Shown: piece after piece, positions 26,918 to 36,557 of the stretch
Position numbering within the stretch: the stretch's first letter is position 1
Layout of the letters: every line of letters begins with the position of its first letter
Assembly: GCA_963750995.1 (NCBI GenBank)
Contig: CAVVST010000004.1
Location: 930,001-994,000 of the forward strand
Origin: CAVVST01 sp963750995
Lineage (GTDB): Bacteria; Acidobacteriota; Vicinamibacteria; Vicinamibacterales; UBA2999
Length of the DNA stretch: 64,000 nucleotides
Reading direction: 5' to 3'
Notes under the pieces: generated by a model
Seen by the model: only the letters and a program-made list of their open reading frames with translations
Database searches by the model: none
What the model was told of the DNA's origin: nothing
Translations under genes and position numbers: made by a program

Positions 26918-27898
26918 TTACTGATTGCGACCGCTGGTGCCGGCCGGTGCCTGAGCTGGGGCCGCCGCGTTCTGCTTGCGGATTTCTTCCGCGCGGTTCT
27001 GAAGGTCTGTCGCTTCCTTCAGGAGTGCCTGCTGGCGCGCCGGGTTGCGCTCCAGGTTCGCCTGGACGCGCAACAGCAGGTTCTTGTAGACCAGCGCTTC
27101 CATGTACCGGTCGTTGAGCATCAGCGACTTGTTGATCGCCTCGATGCCGGACTGCACGTACTTTATTTTTTCGGGGTCGCTCAAGCTGAAGTCGCGGTAG
27201 GCCTTTTCCCAGTAGTAGGTCGCCATCGTGTAGAAGGCTTCCGGGTTGTTTGGCTCGCGGTCGGCGCGGGCCTTGAGCGCTTCCATGCTCTTGTCGAATT
27301 CGCCCTGGCGGTTGTAGTACGCCGCGAGCGTCGTATAGACGGCCGGGTCGGTGCCTTTCATTTCGCGCGCCTTCACGAGCGTCGCCTCCGCGTTCTCGTA
27401 GTCGCCGCTGTCTTCGTAGATCCGCGAAAGCGCGAAGTAGTTGACGGGTTCGCCTGGGTCCATCTGAATCAGCTGCTGAACCACCGGTTCCGACTGTGAC
27501 GGGTCGTTCAGCTTGTCGGAGCCGTAGGCATTGGCGAGATACTGCAGCGCCAGGCGCTTCAATTCGGGGCGCTGCTCCCGCTCGGCGGCCAGCTTGTAGT
27601 TGACGATGGCCTTTTCGAGCAGCGCGTCGTTCTCAGCCTCCCCGCGGCGGGTCGGCCGGTACTGATTGTCGTAGCTGTTCCCCAGGTAGAAGTACGCCTC
27701 GGTCTGGTTCGGATCGGCCTCGATCGCCTGCTCGTAGGCCTCGACGGCACCGCGGTAATTCTGCTGCTGGTAGGCTGTGTGGCCATCCTTGAGCGCCATC
27801 CGGGCCTGAATCATCCGCACCTGGCCGCACCCGGTGGCCGCTACGCCAAACCCCGCGACGAGCGCCAGAACGACCGCCTGTGACGAAAACTTCCGCAT
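26918..27898 (-). CDS. TPR-repeat lipoprotein
   Basis: A 326-residue lipoprotein with signal MRKFSSQAVVLALVAGFGVAATGCGQ, whose lipobox Cys is at residue 24. At least six TPR units follow, beginning with ALKDGHTAYQQQNYRGAVEAYEQAIEADPNQTEAYFYLGNSY and ending near NKSLMLNDRYMEALVYKNLLLR. The C-terminus is Ala/Pro/Gln-rich. The frame extends to 28051, but ATG 27898 follows AAGGGGGAT and gives the signal peptide. A consensus-like promoter lies at 28059-28030 on this strand. Role unknown; probably an envelope scaffold. Confidence 0.85.
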   Translation of the reverse strand: MRKFSSQAVVLALVAGFGVAATGCGQVRMIQARMALKDGHTAYQQQNYRGAVEAYEQAIEADPNQTEAYFYLGNSYDNQYRPTRRGEAENDALLEKAIVNYKLAAEREQRPELKRLALQYLANAYGSDKLNDPSQSEPVVQQLIQMDPGEPVNYFALSRIYEDSGDYENAEATLVKAREMKGTDPAVYTTLAAYYNRQGEFDKSMEALKARADREPNNPEAFYTMATYYWEKAYRDFSLSDPEKIKYVQSGIEAINKSLMLNDRYMEALVYKNLLLRVQANLERNPARQQALLKEATDLQNRAEEIRKQNAAAPAQAPAGTSGRNQ

Positions 27899-28029
27899 CC
27901 TATCCCCCTTGCAACACCCTGTCGAAGCGCACCACGGGCCGCGTTTTGGCGGCCTGCAACTCCTGTTTTGTCGAGTCCCCACGGGAGGGAGGGCAGAGTG
28001 AAACCCCGCCCAAGCTCCGTAAACGCGCC

Positions 28030-28059
28030 AGTATAGTGATCCGTTTTCCACTGAGTCAA
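28030..28059 (-). promoter_or_regulatory. Promoter of the TPR lipoprotein gene
   Basis: On the minus strand TTGACT (28059-28054) and TATACT (28035-28030) are 18 bases apart, about 130 bases before ATG 27898. Confidence 0.7.
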
Positions 28060-28077
28060 GCCGGTCGATCCGTTACC

Positions 28078-28106
28078 TTGACCCCCCTCAAACCCACTTC
28101 TATCAT
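28078..28106 (+). promoter_or_regulatory. Promoter of the rel/spoT gene
   Basis: TTGACC (28078-28083) and TATCAT (28101-28106) are 17 bases apart, 40 bases before ATG 28146 and back to back with the divergent TPR promoter. Confidence 0.65.
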
Positions 28107-28145
28107 GAGGATGGCGTCACACACTGCTTTTAGACACCACCCTTG

Positions 28146-30315
28146 ATGATTAGGTTCGAAACGCTCCTGGAAAAAGTGCGGAGCTACAGCCCGGAGGCTG
28201 ACCTGGAGCTCCTCCGCCGGGCGTACGTCTTTTCCGCACTCGAGCACAAGGGGCAGGTCCGCCATTCGGGTGAGCCGTATCTGGTTCACCCGCTCGAAGT
28301 TGCGGACTTTCTGGCTGACATGAAATTGGACGTTGTCGCGGTTGCGGCCGGTCTGCTGCACGACGTCGTCGAGGACACGCTCACCACCCCCGAACGCATT
28401 GCCGAGCTCTTCGGCCCCGAAATCGCCCACGTGGTCGAAGGGGTCACCAAGATTGGCGCCATCCCGTTTTCCTCCAGCGAGGAGCGCCAGGCCGAAAACT
28501 TCCGCAAGATGCTGCTGGCGATGGTGGACGACATCCGTGTCGTCCTCGTGAAGCTGGCGGATCGGCTGCACAACATGCGGACGCTGCATCACCTGCCGGA
28601 GGAACGCCGCATCAAGATTGCCCAGGAGACACTCGACATCTACGCGCCGATCGCCAACCGGCTCGGGATGAGCAAGGTCAAGAACGAGCTCGAAGAGCTC
28701 TCGTTCCGGTACCTCGAGCCCAGGCCGTACGAAACGCTGCGCGCCAAGGTCGAAGGCAAGCGGAAGCATGCCGAGAGCGTCATCGAGGAGCTCACCCGGA
28801 CGATTCGCGCCAAACTCGAAGACGCGCAGGTGCCAGTCATCAGCCTCGACGGCCGGATCAAGCGCCTCTACAGCATCCACCTCAAGCTGAAACGGCAGAA
28901 GATCGACCTCGAACGCGTCTACGACTTCGTCGCGCTGCGCGTGACGACGCAATCGGTCAAGGACTGCTACGCCGCGCTCGGCATCATCCACCAGACGTGG
29001 TCGCCGGTGCCTGGACGCATCAAGGATTTCATCGCGATGCCCCGGCCGAACGGCTATCAATCCCTGCATACGTCGGTCATCAGCGAGCACGGCTTCCCCT
29101 TCGAGGTGCAGATCAGGACCGAGGAAATGCACCGCCACGCCGAGGAAGGCATCGCCGCGCACTGGAAGTACAAGGAAGGGCGCGTCGGCGACCACCGCGA
29201 CGAGCGGTACTTCCAGTGGATGCGCCAGCTCCTCGAAGTGCAGCAGGAAGTACGTGACCCGCAGGAGTTCATGCGGAACCTGAAGATCGACCTCTACCCG
29301 GAGGAGGTCTACATCTTCACGCCGAAAGGGGAGGTGAAGTCGCTGCCACGCGGCGCCACCGCCGTCGACTTCGCCTACAGCGTGCACACCGACGTCGGCA
29401 ACCAGTGCGTCGGCGCCCGTATCAACGGCAAGATGGTCCCGCTTCGCACCCGGCTTCAGAACGGCGACATCGTGTCGATCATCACGCAGGCCGGGCACAA
29501 GCCGAGCCGCGACTGGCTCACGTTCGTCGCCACGTCGCGCGCGCGCGGCAAGATCCGGCACGTGCTGCAGGGGGAGGAACGCGTCCGGAGCATCGAGCTA
29601 GGGCGCCGGCTCTTCGACAAGGAGGCGCGGCGCTTCGACCTGAACCCGAAGACGATTCTGGAGAGCGAGGCGCTGGCGACGTTCGCGTCGGAGTACGGCG
29701 CGCAGAAACCCGAAGAACTCCTCGCGCACATCGGCTACGGCAAGTTGTCGGCGCGCACGGTATTGCAGAAGGCCGTGCCTGCCGGGCAGCTGAAAGAGAA
29801 GCCGCCGGAATCAGGCGATGGTTTCGGCCGTCAAGCGCGTGCTGCGGACCGCGCCGAGCGAGGACCGGATCAAGGTGCGCGGCACCGATGACGTGATGGT
29901 GTTCCGGGCGAAATGCTGCAACCCGATCCGCGGCGAGCGGATCATCGGCTATATCACTCGCGGCAAGGGCGTGTCGGTCCACTCCGCGGCGTGCTCGAAC
30001 GTCCTCAACCTCATGTTCGATCCCGACCGGAAAATCGACGTCGAATGGGACAGCGACGGCACCGACCAGGCGCCGTATACCGTTCGCCTGACGATGCAGG
30101 TCGAGGACCGCAAGGGCATGCTGGCGGAAATTTCGGCGAAGGTCTCGGACATCAATACCAACATCACGACCATGGAAGCGCGGACCGGCGGCGATCACCA
30201 GGCCCGCATCGACATGACCGTCGAGATCAAGGACATGAAACACCTCGAGAAAGTGATCAAGTCGATCAAGGGTGTGGACGGAGTCCTGGGCGTCGAGAGG
30301 ACCGCTAGGGCGTAA
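28146..30315 (+). CDS. relA/spoT: Bifunctional (p)ppGpp synthetase/hydrolase, one frameshift
   Basis: Stringent-response enzyme. The HD hydrolase domain is complete (HKGQVRHSGEPYLVHPLEVADFLA, AAGLLHDVVEDT, VKLADRLHNMRT), suggesting active ppGpp hydrolysis. The synthetase domain (GRIKRLYSIHLKLKR, VYDFVALRV, GRIKDFIAMPRPNGYQSLHTSV) and TGS domain (EEVYIFTPKGEVKSLPRGATAVDFAYSVHTDVG) follow. The frame shifts near 29815; the second frame continues through the zinc-finger-like CCNPIRGERIIGYITRGKGVSVHSAAC and a C-terminal ACT domain. ATG 28146 is preferred over TTG 28143. A single indel in a complete long-form protein suggests a sequence error. Confidence 0.93.
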
Positions 30316-30781
30316 CGACGGCGATCGCGTCGATCTCGACCCGCACATCGCGCGGCAGCCGGGCAACCTGCACGGTCGAGCGCGCCGGAGCCGGTTCGGT
30401 CACGAATCTGGCGTAGCACTCGTTCATGGCGGCGAATTCGTTCATGTCTGCCAGGAACACCGTCGTCCGCACGACATGCTCGAAGCCGGCGCCGGCCGCC
30501 TCGAGCAGTGCCAGGATGTTACGCATCACCTGTTCGGTCTGAATGGCAATGCCGCCCTCGACCACAGCGCCGGTCGCGGGATCGAGGGGGATCTGTCCCG
30601 AGAGGAACAGGAGGTTGCCGGCGCGAATGACCGGAGAGTAGGGCCCGATCGCCTGCGGCGCTCCGGGCGCGGAAATCGCCTGGCGTCCGCCATCGCCTGG
30701 CGGCTTCGGCGAGACAGGCCCGCCGTCGCGTGACGGCGTGGGCGAGGCAGGATCAGGCTGCCTTGGTGATTTTTCCGCCAC
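30305..30781 (-). CDS. ridA: RidA/YjgF family deaminase
   Basis: Imine/enamine deaminase that detoxifies reactive 2-aminoacrylate. The domain runs from about residue 37: PQAIGPYSPVIRAGNLLFLSGQIPLDPATGAV, VMRNILALLEAAG, FLADMNEFAAMNECYARFV, PARSTVQVARLPRDVRVEIDAIAVV, with the substrate-binding Arg in PARST. The first 36 residues are a Pro/Ser/Gly-rich extension not usual for the family. The only in-frame ATG (30781) lies inside the rpmB gene, so the start is uncertain. The 3' end overlaps the convergent rel gene by 11 bases. Confidence 0.85.
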   Translation of the reverse strand: MAEKSPRQPDPASPTPSRDGGPVSPKPPGDGGRQAISAPGAPQAIGPYSPVIRAGNLLFLSGQIPLDPATGAVVEGGIAIQTEQVMRNILALLEAAGAGFEHVVRTTVFLADMNEFAAMNECYARFVTEPAPARSTVQVARLPRDVRVEIDAIAVVTP

Positions 30782-30944
30782 GCAGGCACCGCGTGCAGAC
30801 CTTGATTCGCTTCGTGGCGCCCTTGACGATGGCGCGGACGGTCTGCAGGTTGGGTTCGAACCGCCGCGGGCCGACGTTGTGGGCGTGAGAGACCGTGCGG
30901 CCGACGACCGGACCTTTACCGCAGATTTCGCACCGCTTTGCCAT
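30753..30944 (-). CDS. rpmB: 50S ribosomal protein L28
   Basis: Large-subunit ribosomal protein. The 63-residue sequence MAKRCEICGKGPVVGRTVSHAHNVGPRRFEPNLQTVR...KRIKVCTRCLRGGKITKA shows the L28 fold with the zinc-type CxxC pairs (CEIC and CTRC). A GAAAGG ribosome site is 8 bases before ATG. The 3' end overlaps the start of the ridA frame by 29 bases. Confidence 0.95.
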   Translation of the reverse strand: MAKRCEICGKGPVVGRTVSHAHNVGPRRFEPNLQTVRAIVKGATKRIKVCTRCLRGGKITKAA

Positions 30945-31002
30945 GATGACTGCCTTTCACTGGGGAAAACCCCCGCAAACAGAGCTTTCTAGCATAACAG
31001 GT

Positions 31003-31632
31003 TCACGGCAGAATCAGCGGACTCGGCTGGGCGGCAGGCGGGAGTGCAGGGCTCCCCGTGACGTCGATGAGCCGGGCGACGAGGTCGAGGTACGAGGTTG
31101 GCGTCTCCGCGGCGGTCCCGCGGGCGCCCTGTTCGACCGCGCGGAGCACAATCGCCGCCTCGCGGTCGAAGACCTTCGCGCCCTGCTCCCGCATCTGCGC
31201 CAGCACGGTTTTCAGTTCGGCGGCCAGGGCCTGCGCCGGTGGTCCCGGCGGCGTGTGTTCGTAAATGACGCCGCGCGCCGCGGTCTCGAGCGTCGATGCG
31301 ACCGCCGACGCGGCGTCCGCCACGTCGGCGTCGACGAGCCGCGTGAACCCGGGCGGCGCGAACCGCGCGATGACTGAGTGGAAGAGAAAGAAAAGCTGAT
31401 ACTGCCTCTCCGTCAGGTGGCGGATCGTCGGCAGCAACTGCTCGACGTCGCGTTCCTGGCGACGTCGCACCACGGCGGCCGGGTGCTCACGCGCCGAGGC
31501 GAGATAGCCGCAGTCCGAGGGACACTTGATGTCGACGAGCCGCTTGGTGCCGCAGCACACCGGACAGATGCTCGCACCGAGCGCCGGGCACGCGCGGCGT
31601 GCCTTCCGCTGACTGCACGAAGGACAGAGCAT
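31003..31632 (-). CDS. Conserved-looking Cys-rich protein of unknown function
   Basis: A 209-residue protein whose first ~45 residues carry a dense Cys pattern (CPSC, then CPALGASICPVCCGTKR, then CPSDCGYL), suggesting one or two bound zinc ions. The remainder is predicted helical, with HLTERQYQLFFLFHSVIARF and several Ala-rich helices. I do not recognise a named family. It is divergent from the 31794 gene, and the 160 bp between them holds a promoter for the latter. A regulatory or nucleic-acid-binding adaptor is only a guess. Confidence 0.7.
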   Translation of the reverse strand: MLCPSCSQRKARRACPALGASICPVCCGTKRLVDIKCPSDCGYLASAREHPAAVVRRRQERDVEQLLPTIRHLTERQYQLFFLFHSVIARFAPPGFTRLVDADVADAASAVASTLETAARGVIYEHTPPGPPAQALAAELKTVLAQMREQGAKVFDREAAIVLRAVEQGARGTAAETPTSYLDLVARLIDVTGSPALPPAAQPSPLILP

Positions 31633-31676
31633 TCCTCAGCTTCGCACACTGAAGTCGTCCGGGCAAAGGTTCTCGG

Positions 31677-31705
31677 TTGTCGCGATCGGCGGAAACACCT
31701 ATAAT
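31677..31705 (+). promoter_or_regulatory. Promoter of the two-gene hypothetical operon
   Basis: TTGTCG (31677-31682) and a perfect TATAAT (31700-31705) are 17 bases apart. The leader of about 80 bases contains a GCCGC / GCGGC inverted repeat around an AGGTGTAGTGCCT loop near 31755-31775. Confidence 0.75.
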
Positions 31706-31793
31706 CAGGCCTAATTCCTCACACTTTGACCGGAACACGCTTTGCAACCTCACCTGCCGCCAGGTGTAGTGCCTGCGGCCTCACAGGGGGACT

Positions 31794-32378
31794 ATGGCCG
31801 AAGCGCTTGTTCATCACGAATCGCCGGTCGAATTTTTCCGCGACCTCGTTGAATCGGCGTTGCAGCGCCAGCATCTGTCGGCGCGCGAGGGGACGTCGTT
31901 CTATCTGGTGAACCTGCTCGCCGGCTTCGTCCACGGCGATCGCACCAAGTCGAGCGACGACGAGCCACTCGGTGTGCGATTCGTGAAGGCGCTGCAGGAA
32001 GCGGGCGCGCGGCAGCGCGACGAGCTCCGGCGGGTCGGTGATCGGTCGCTCTTCATCTCCGGCTTCTTCGCCGACAGCCTGTCGCGCAGCCTGGTCGATG
32101 TGGACTACTACATTCAACTCGGCGAGCACGCCTACGGATCGCTCGCGCGGCAGGCGGATGGCTCCCTCGGCGACGTGTTCGATGAACTCGCCGGCAAGTT
32201 TCCCGCGTTCGTCGATGTACTTGGCGAGGTGAGCGCGCGCACGGCGATGGCGTCGAACGCCGACCTGCTCCGCCTTTACGAAAAATGGCTTCGCACGCGA
32301 AGCCGGAGGAGCGGCGATCTCCTGGCGTCGCGTGGCATCGTTCCAAACGCGTCGATCGGAAGCCGATTTATTCAATGA
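31794..32378 (+). CDS. Hypothetical helical protein, first gene of a coupled pair
   Basis: 194 residues, soluble and mainly helical, without signal peptide or recognised motif. Landmarks are the N-terminus SPVEFFRDLVESALQRQHLSAREGTSFYLVNLLAGFVHG, then VGDRSLFISGFFADSLSRSLVDVDYYIQLGEHAYGSLAR and LLRLYEKWLRTRSRR. GGGGGA lies 5 bases before ATG. The stop overlaps the start of the next gene by ATGA, so the two products are probably made together and may interact. Function unknown. Confidence 0.8.
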   Translation: MAEALVHHESPVEFFRDLVESALQRQHLSAREGTSFYLVNLLAGFVHGDRTKSSDDEPLGVRFVKALQEAGARQRDELRRVGDRSLFISGFFADSLSRSLVDVDYYIQLGEHAYGSLARQADGSLGDVFDELAGKFPAFVDVLGEVSARTAMASNADLLRLYEKWLRTRSRRSGDLLASRGIVPNASIGSRFIQ

Positions 32379-32635
32379 GCAGCGCGCCGACTCCCGAACA
32401 GCTCGTCGACGAGACGCGCCGCGCGCGGAAAGTCCGACAACTTGTCGATATAGCGACAGCCCTGATAATGCAGTCGAATATGACTGTGCGTGACGCGCAA
32501 TCCCTCATTGAAACCGTCCGCGAACGGATTCTGGCGCTGTTTCCGGACGGCGCCGGAACCTACGAACTCATTTACGCGGCACGGTTTAGACGGTTGATCA
32601 ACGAGTACGCGGAGAACCGTCCGCGGGTGTCGTGA
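32375..32635 (+). CDS. Small hypothetical protein coupled to the preceding gene
   Basis: 86 residues (MSSAPTPEQLVDETRRARKV...), soluble and helical, with MTVRDAQSLIETVRERILALFPDGAGTYELIYAARFRRLINEY. ATG 32375 overlaps the upstream TGA; the longer open frame to 32285 is inside the previous gene and is not favoured. No recognised domain. Confidence 0.75.
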   Translation: MSSAPTPEQLVDETRRARKVRQLVDIATALIMQSNMTVRDAQSLIETVRERILALFPDGAGTYELIYAARFRRLINEYAENRPRVS

Positions 32636-32960
32636 TTGCGTTAGCCCAGCGTCGGAACTGAGGCTCGGCAGCCACAGCTCTGCATTTCTTGCCGTCCTCA
32701 CTATAAGACATTCCCGACACACAGAAGGCCGGTCGGCAGTGCCCAAGAATTCATGGTACTTCCGGGGCGGCTGTGGTGGGCCTGTTGTTGGATCAAATAA
32801 GTATCTGTATTTGAACCATTTACGAGCCTGTCAAACCGTGGTGGGCGTTGCACAGTCCTAACGACAACACGGTCGCCTTGCCTGGCTCGCCGAAGGAACA
32901 TCAGCGGGCATACCAATTGCAGGTCCGGCGGCATCACCGCCCTCTCAATAAAGAGAGGCG
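32636..32960 (+). promoter_or_regulatory. Gene-free 325 bp stretch upstream of the dksA-like gene
   Basis: No convincing reading frame. An AT-rich patch at 32785-32825 contains TTGTTG and TATTTG 17 bases apart, a weak promoter candidate. A small hairpin CCTCTC / GAGAGG lies at 32941-32957 just before the ribosome site. Otherwise nothing is seen. Confidence 0.35.
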
Positions 32961-32981
32961 TTGGAAGGAGCGACAGGCATC

Positions 32982-33431
32982 ATGGCGACGACGACGAAGA
33001 CAAAGGCATCAGCGAAGACGAGCCGGTACAAGGAGCTGAAGCAGATGCTTGAGGACCGCCGTCGCGAGCTGATGAACGAAGTCCAGGGCCGCATCCGCGA
33101 CGTCCGGGCCGACGGCAACAAGGACCGTGACGTGCTCGACCAGGGCGAGAGCTCCGAGGTCGACATCCAGGAAGACATCGAGTTCGCGCTCATCCAGATG
33201 AAATCGGAGACGCTCAACAAGATCAACGAGGCGCTCCGCCGGCTGGACGAAGGCACCTACGGCAACTGTTTCGAGTGCGGCGATGAAATCGCCGAGGCGC
33301 GCCTCCGGGCGCTGCCCTTCGCGGTGCGCTGCATCGACTGCGAAGAGGCGCGGGAAACGGCCGAGCAGCGCGAGCGCCAGATGGCGCAGAAGCGCGGTTC
33401 GTCCACGCTCTTCTTCGACATGTCGAACTAA
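32982..33431 (+). CDS. DksA/TraR-family zinc-finger protein
   Basis: RNA-polymerase-binding factor family linked to stringent control. A coiled-coil-like N-terminus (KELKQMLEDRRRELMNEVQGRIRDVR) and acidic tip (DQGESSEVDIQEDIEF) precede the zinc finger CFECGDEIAEARLRALPFAVRCIDC with the CxxC-CxxC pattern. Length 149 aa. ATG 32982 is preceded by GGAAGGAG 11 bases upstream; the frame is open from 32961. It is close to rel, which makes the (p)ppGpp input and a possible effector near neighbours. Confidence 0.88.
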   Translation: MATTTKTKASAKTSRYKELKQMLEDRRRELMNEVQGRIRDVRADGNKDRDVLDQGESSEVDIQEDIEFALIQMKSETLNKINEALRRLDEGTYGNCFECGDEIAEARLRALPFAVRCIDCEEARETAEQRERQMAQKRGSSTLFFDMSN

Positions 33432-33435
33432 AGAC

Positions 33436-33469
33436 CGTACGGATCGTTCGGACACGTTCGGATCGTTCA
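33436..33469. repeat. Short-word direct repeat (GGATCGTTC)
   Basis: The word GGATCGTTC occurs twice, separated by GGACACGTTC, immediately after the dksA-like stop and before its terminator. It has the same architecture as other gene-border repeats in the window but uses a different word. Confidence 0.6.
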
Positions 33470-33500
33470 GGGCGGCCTCGGAAGGCCGCCCTTTCTCTTT
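33470..33500 (+). terminator. Terminator of the dksA-like gene
   Basis: Stem GGGCGGCC / GGCCGCCC with a 6-base loop is followed by TTTCTCTTTT. It ends 13 bases before the lon start codon. Confidence 0.85.
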
Positions 33501-33512
33501 TCAGGACTACAG

Positions 33513-35952
33513 ATGAGTGACCGCGACGAAGGGCTCGATCTGCAGGAACTCTCCCTCGGGGACCAACCCGTGGCCATTCCCGGCGAGCTGCCGATTCTGC
33601 CGCTGCGGGACACCGTGCTTTTCCCGAATTCGTTCATGCCGCTCGCGGTGGCGCGGGAAAGCTCCGTCCGGTTGATTGACGAAGCCATATCCGCGGGCAA
33701 GCTGATTGGCGTCTTTACCCAGCGCGATGCCTCGGTGGAGGAGCCGCAGCAATCGGATTTGTACGGCGTCGGTACCGCCAGCCACATCCACAAGATGTTC
33801 AAGCTGCCCGACGGCAGCCTGCGGCTGATTGTCCAGGGACTGGCGCGCCTGACCCTCGACAGTGTGACGGAGACGCGTCCTTATCTGAAGGCTCGCGTCA
33901 CGCCGGCCGTCGAAGCCGTCAACGACGCCGACCACCTCGAGATCGACGCGCTGCTGCGCAACATCAAGACGAACTTCCAGCAGGTGGTGTCGTTGTCGCC
34001 GCTGCTGTCCAACGATCTGCAGACGCTGGCGTCCAACATAGCGGAGCCAGGTCGGCTGGCCGATTTCATTGCGTCCAGCCTGACGACTATCGCCACCTCC
34101 GTCAAGCAGGAGGTGCTCGAGACGCTCGACATCCGCGCGCGGATGGACAGCCTGAACCGGATCCTGATCAAGGAGCTCGAGGTGCTCGAGCTCGGGTCGC
34201 GCATCCAGTCGCAGGTCCAGTCGGAGGTTGGCAAGAACCAGCGCGAATACTTCCTGCGCGAGCAGATGAAGGCGATTCAGAAGGAGCTGGGAGAAAGCGA
34301 CGATCAGGCCAAGGAAGTCGAGGAACTGCGCGAGAAAATCGAAGCGGCGGGGATGCCCGAGGCCGTCCAGAAGGAGGCGCACCGCGAGCTGGATCGCCTC
34401 GCCAAGATGCCGGTGGCGGCCGCCGAGTACACCGTCTCGCGGACTGTACCTGGATTGGCTGGTCACCCTGCCCTGGCAGAAGCGCACCGACGAGATCATC
34501 GACCTGCCGAACACCAAAGCGGTGCTCGACGCCGATCACTCCGGCCTCGAGAAGGCCAAGGACCGGATTCTCGAGTACCTGGCGGTGCGGAAGCTGAACC
34601 CTGCGCTGAAAGGCCCGATTCTCTGCTTCGTCGGGCCGCCCGGCGTCGGCAAGACCTCGCTCGCGCGCTCGATCGCACAGTCGCTGTCGCGGAAATTCGT
34701 CCGCGTGTCGCTCGGCGGCATGCGCGACGAGGCGGAGATCCGGGGGCACCGGCGCACCTACATCGGCGCGCTGCCCGGCCAGATCATCCAAGGACTGCGG
34801 CGCGCGGAATCGAAGAACCCGGTCTTCATCCTCGACGAAATCGACAAGCTGGGGTCGGACTTCCGCGGGGATCCGGCGTCGGCGCTGCTCGAGGTGCTCG
34901 ATCCGGAGCAGAACTCGACGTTCCGGGACCACTATCTCGACGTGCCGTTCGACCTTTCCGAGGTGCTCTTCATCACGACGGCGAACGTGCTCGATCCGGT
35001 TCCCCCGGCGCTTCGCGATCGCATGGAGGTGCTCGAGATCCCGGGCTATACGGAAGAGGAAAAGCTGGCGATTGCCGTGGACCATCTTGTGCAGAAGCAG
35101 GTGACGAACCACGGCCTCACCGCCGAGCAGGTGACGATTACCGATGCGGCGCTGCGAACGGTGATTCGTGGCTATACCCGCGAGGCGGGGGTCCGGAATC
35201 TGGAGCGGGAAATCGGCGCCCTGTGCCGGAAGTCCGCGCGCCGCCGGGCGGAAGGCGATGAAGCGCCGCTCGTCATCACACCAGAGGTGGTTGCCGAAAT
35301 GCTGGGCGCGCCCACCTTCATGGACGAAGAGATGGAGGAGCGGACCAAGGAGCCGGGCGTCGCGATCGGCCTGGCCTGGACGCCCGCGGGAGGCGACGTC
35401 CTGTTCATCGAGGCATCGCGTATGGCGGGCACGGGTTCGCTGACACTCACCGGCCAGCTCGGCGAGGTGATGAAGGAATCGGCCCGGGCGGCACTGTCGT
35501 GGTTCCGCGCGCACGCTGCCGCCTACGGCGCTGATCCCGACTTCTTCAAGAACGCCGAGGTCCATCTGCACGTGCCGTCTGGTGCGATTCCGAAAGACGG
35601 CCCATCGGCGGGTGTCACCATCGCGACCGCGCTCGCGTCGGAAGTCACCGGGCGCCCGGTGCGTGGCGATATCGCCATGACCGGCGAGATCACGCTGTCG
35701 GGCCGCGTGCTTCCGGTCGGCGGCATCAAGGAGAAAGTGCTGGCGGCGCGACGGGCAGGTCTTCGCGAAGTGATCCTTCCGCGGCAGAACGAGAAGAACG
35801 TGAAAGAGGATCTCACGGAGGAACTGCGTCGCGAGCTGACGATTCATTTCGTTCAGAGCGTGGACGAGGTGCTGCTGCTGGCGCTGACGCCCGGGCCGCA
35901 GACGCCGCGCGTCAAGAAGACCGACCGGCGTGTCCAGCCGCGGGTTCAGTAA
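33513..35952 (+). CDS. lon: ATP-dependent protease Lon, one frameshift
   Basis: Cytoplasmic AAA+ quality-control protease. The N-terminal substrate domain begins IPGELPILPLRDTVLFPNSFMPL. A coiled region follows, then Walker A GPPGVGKTSLAR, Walker B FILDEIDK, and the protease domain with catalytic Ser in PKDGPSAG and Lys in GGIKEKVLAA. An extra T at 34445 breaks the frame: without it CGG ACG TAC CTG GAT TGG restores the conserved SRTYLDWLVTLPW. The rest runs intact to 35952, about 812 residues as expected. A single-base insertion error is the simplest explanation. Confidence 0.95.
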
Positions 35953-36013
35953 CTCCCCAACCCAACTCGCAACTGCACCGTTTGGGAGTTGGGGGTTGGC
36001 CGTTGGGCATTGG
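35951..36013. repeat. Inverted short-word repeat (CCCAACTC / GAGTTGGG)
   Basis: The left arm 35951-35973 (CCCCAACCCAACTC) and right arm 35982-36013 (GGGAGTTGGGGGTTGG) form an imperfect hairpin between the convergent lon and NUDIX genes. Related TTGGG words occur at the 5' end of yajC. Confidence 0.65.
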
Positions 36014-36017
36014 AGAA

Positions 36018-36557
36018 TTATTCCGACATCAACGTCAACCCGGCGACCGTCTTCAAGTCAACGATCTCACCGGACGCGACCATCCTGCGGATCGCGTCCA
36101 CCGAAAACCGCTTCGCCTCGATGTCCTCATCCTCGTCTTGTTTCGCCGCCGGGTCGTCGGCCGACGGCTCGCGCAGACCGGTCGCGCGGAAGAACGTCAT
36201 CTCTTCATCGCAGTAGCCAGGCGTCGGAAAGAACGCGCCCAGGGGTTCGACAGACGCGGGGATCAGGCCGATCTCCTCGTGGCACTCGCGGATCGCGGCC
36301 TCCTTAGGATCTTCGCCGGGCTTGAGGCTGCCCGCCGGCAACTCCCAGGCGGTTCGTCCAATCGCGTGGCGGTACTGCCGGACCAGCACGATCTCGCCGT
36401 TGGCAGTCATGGGAATCAGCACGACCGATCCCGGGTGCCGGATGATTTCCGCCTCCAGCGACTCGCCGCGCGGCAGCGTGATCGACTCGATGGTGACCGT
36501 GAAGATCCGTCCGGTGAAGACCTTCCGGATCTGGTGGGGCACGACCGGTTCATTCAT
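36018..36557 (-). CDS. NUDIX hydrolase, ADP-ribose pyrophosphatase-like
   Basis: Hydrolyses nucleoside diphosphate-X substrates, probably ADP-ribose. The Nudix box is complete: GSLKPGEDPKEAAIRECHEEIGL. Around it are IPMTANGEIVLVRQYRHAIGRTAWELPAG and FFPTPGYCDEEMTFFRATGL, typical of the ADP-ribose group. The start ATG 36557 overlaps the rluD stop by 8 bases; the longer frame to 36857 lies inside rluD and is rejected. Last gene of the ileS-lspA-lgt-rluD run. Confidence 0.92.
   Translation of the reverse strand: MNEPVVPHQIRKVFTGRIFTVTIESITLPRGESLEAEIIRHPGSVVLIPMTANGEIVLVRQYRHAIGRTAWELPAGSLKPGEDPKEAAIRECHEEIGLIPASVEPLGAFFPTPGYCDEEMTFFRATGLREPSADDPAAKQDEDEDIEAKRFSVDAIRRMVASGEIVDLKTVAGLTLMSE

Noticed and set aside
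34440..34450. Programmed ribosomal frameshift in lon
   Set aside because: There is no slippery heptamer or downstream structure at the site; removing one T restores the conserved protein exactly, so an indel is the simpler explanation.
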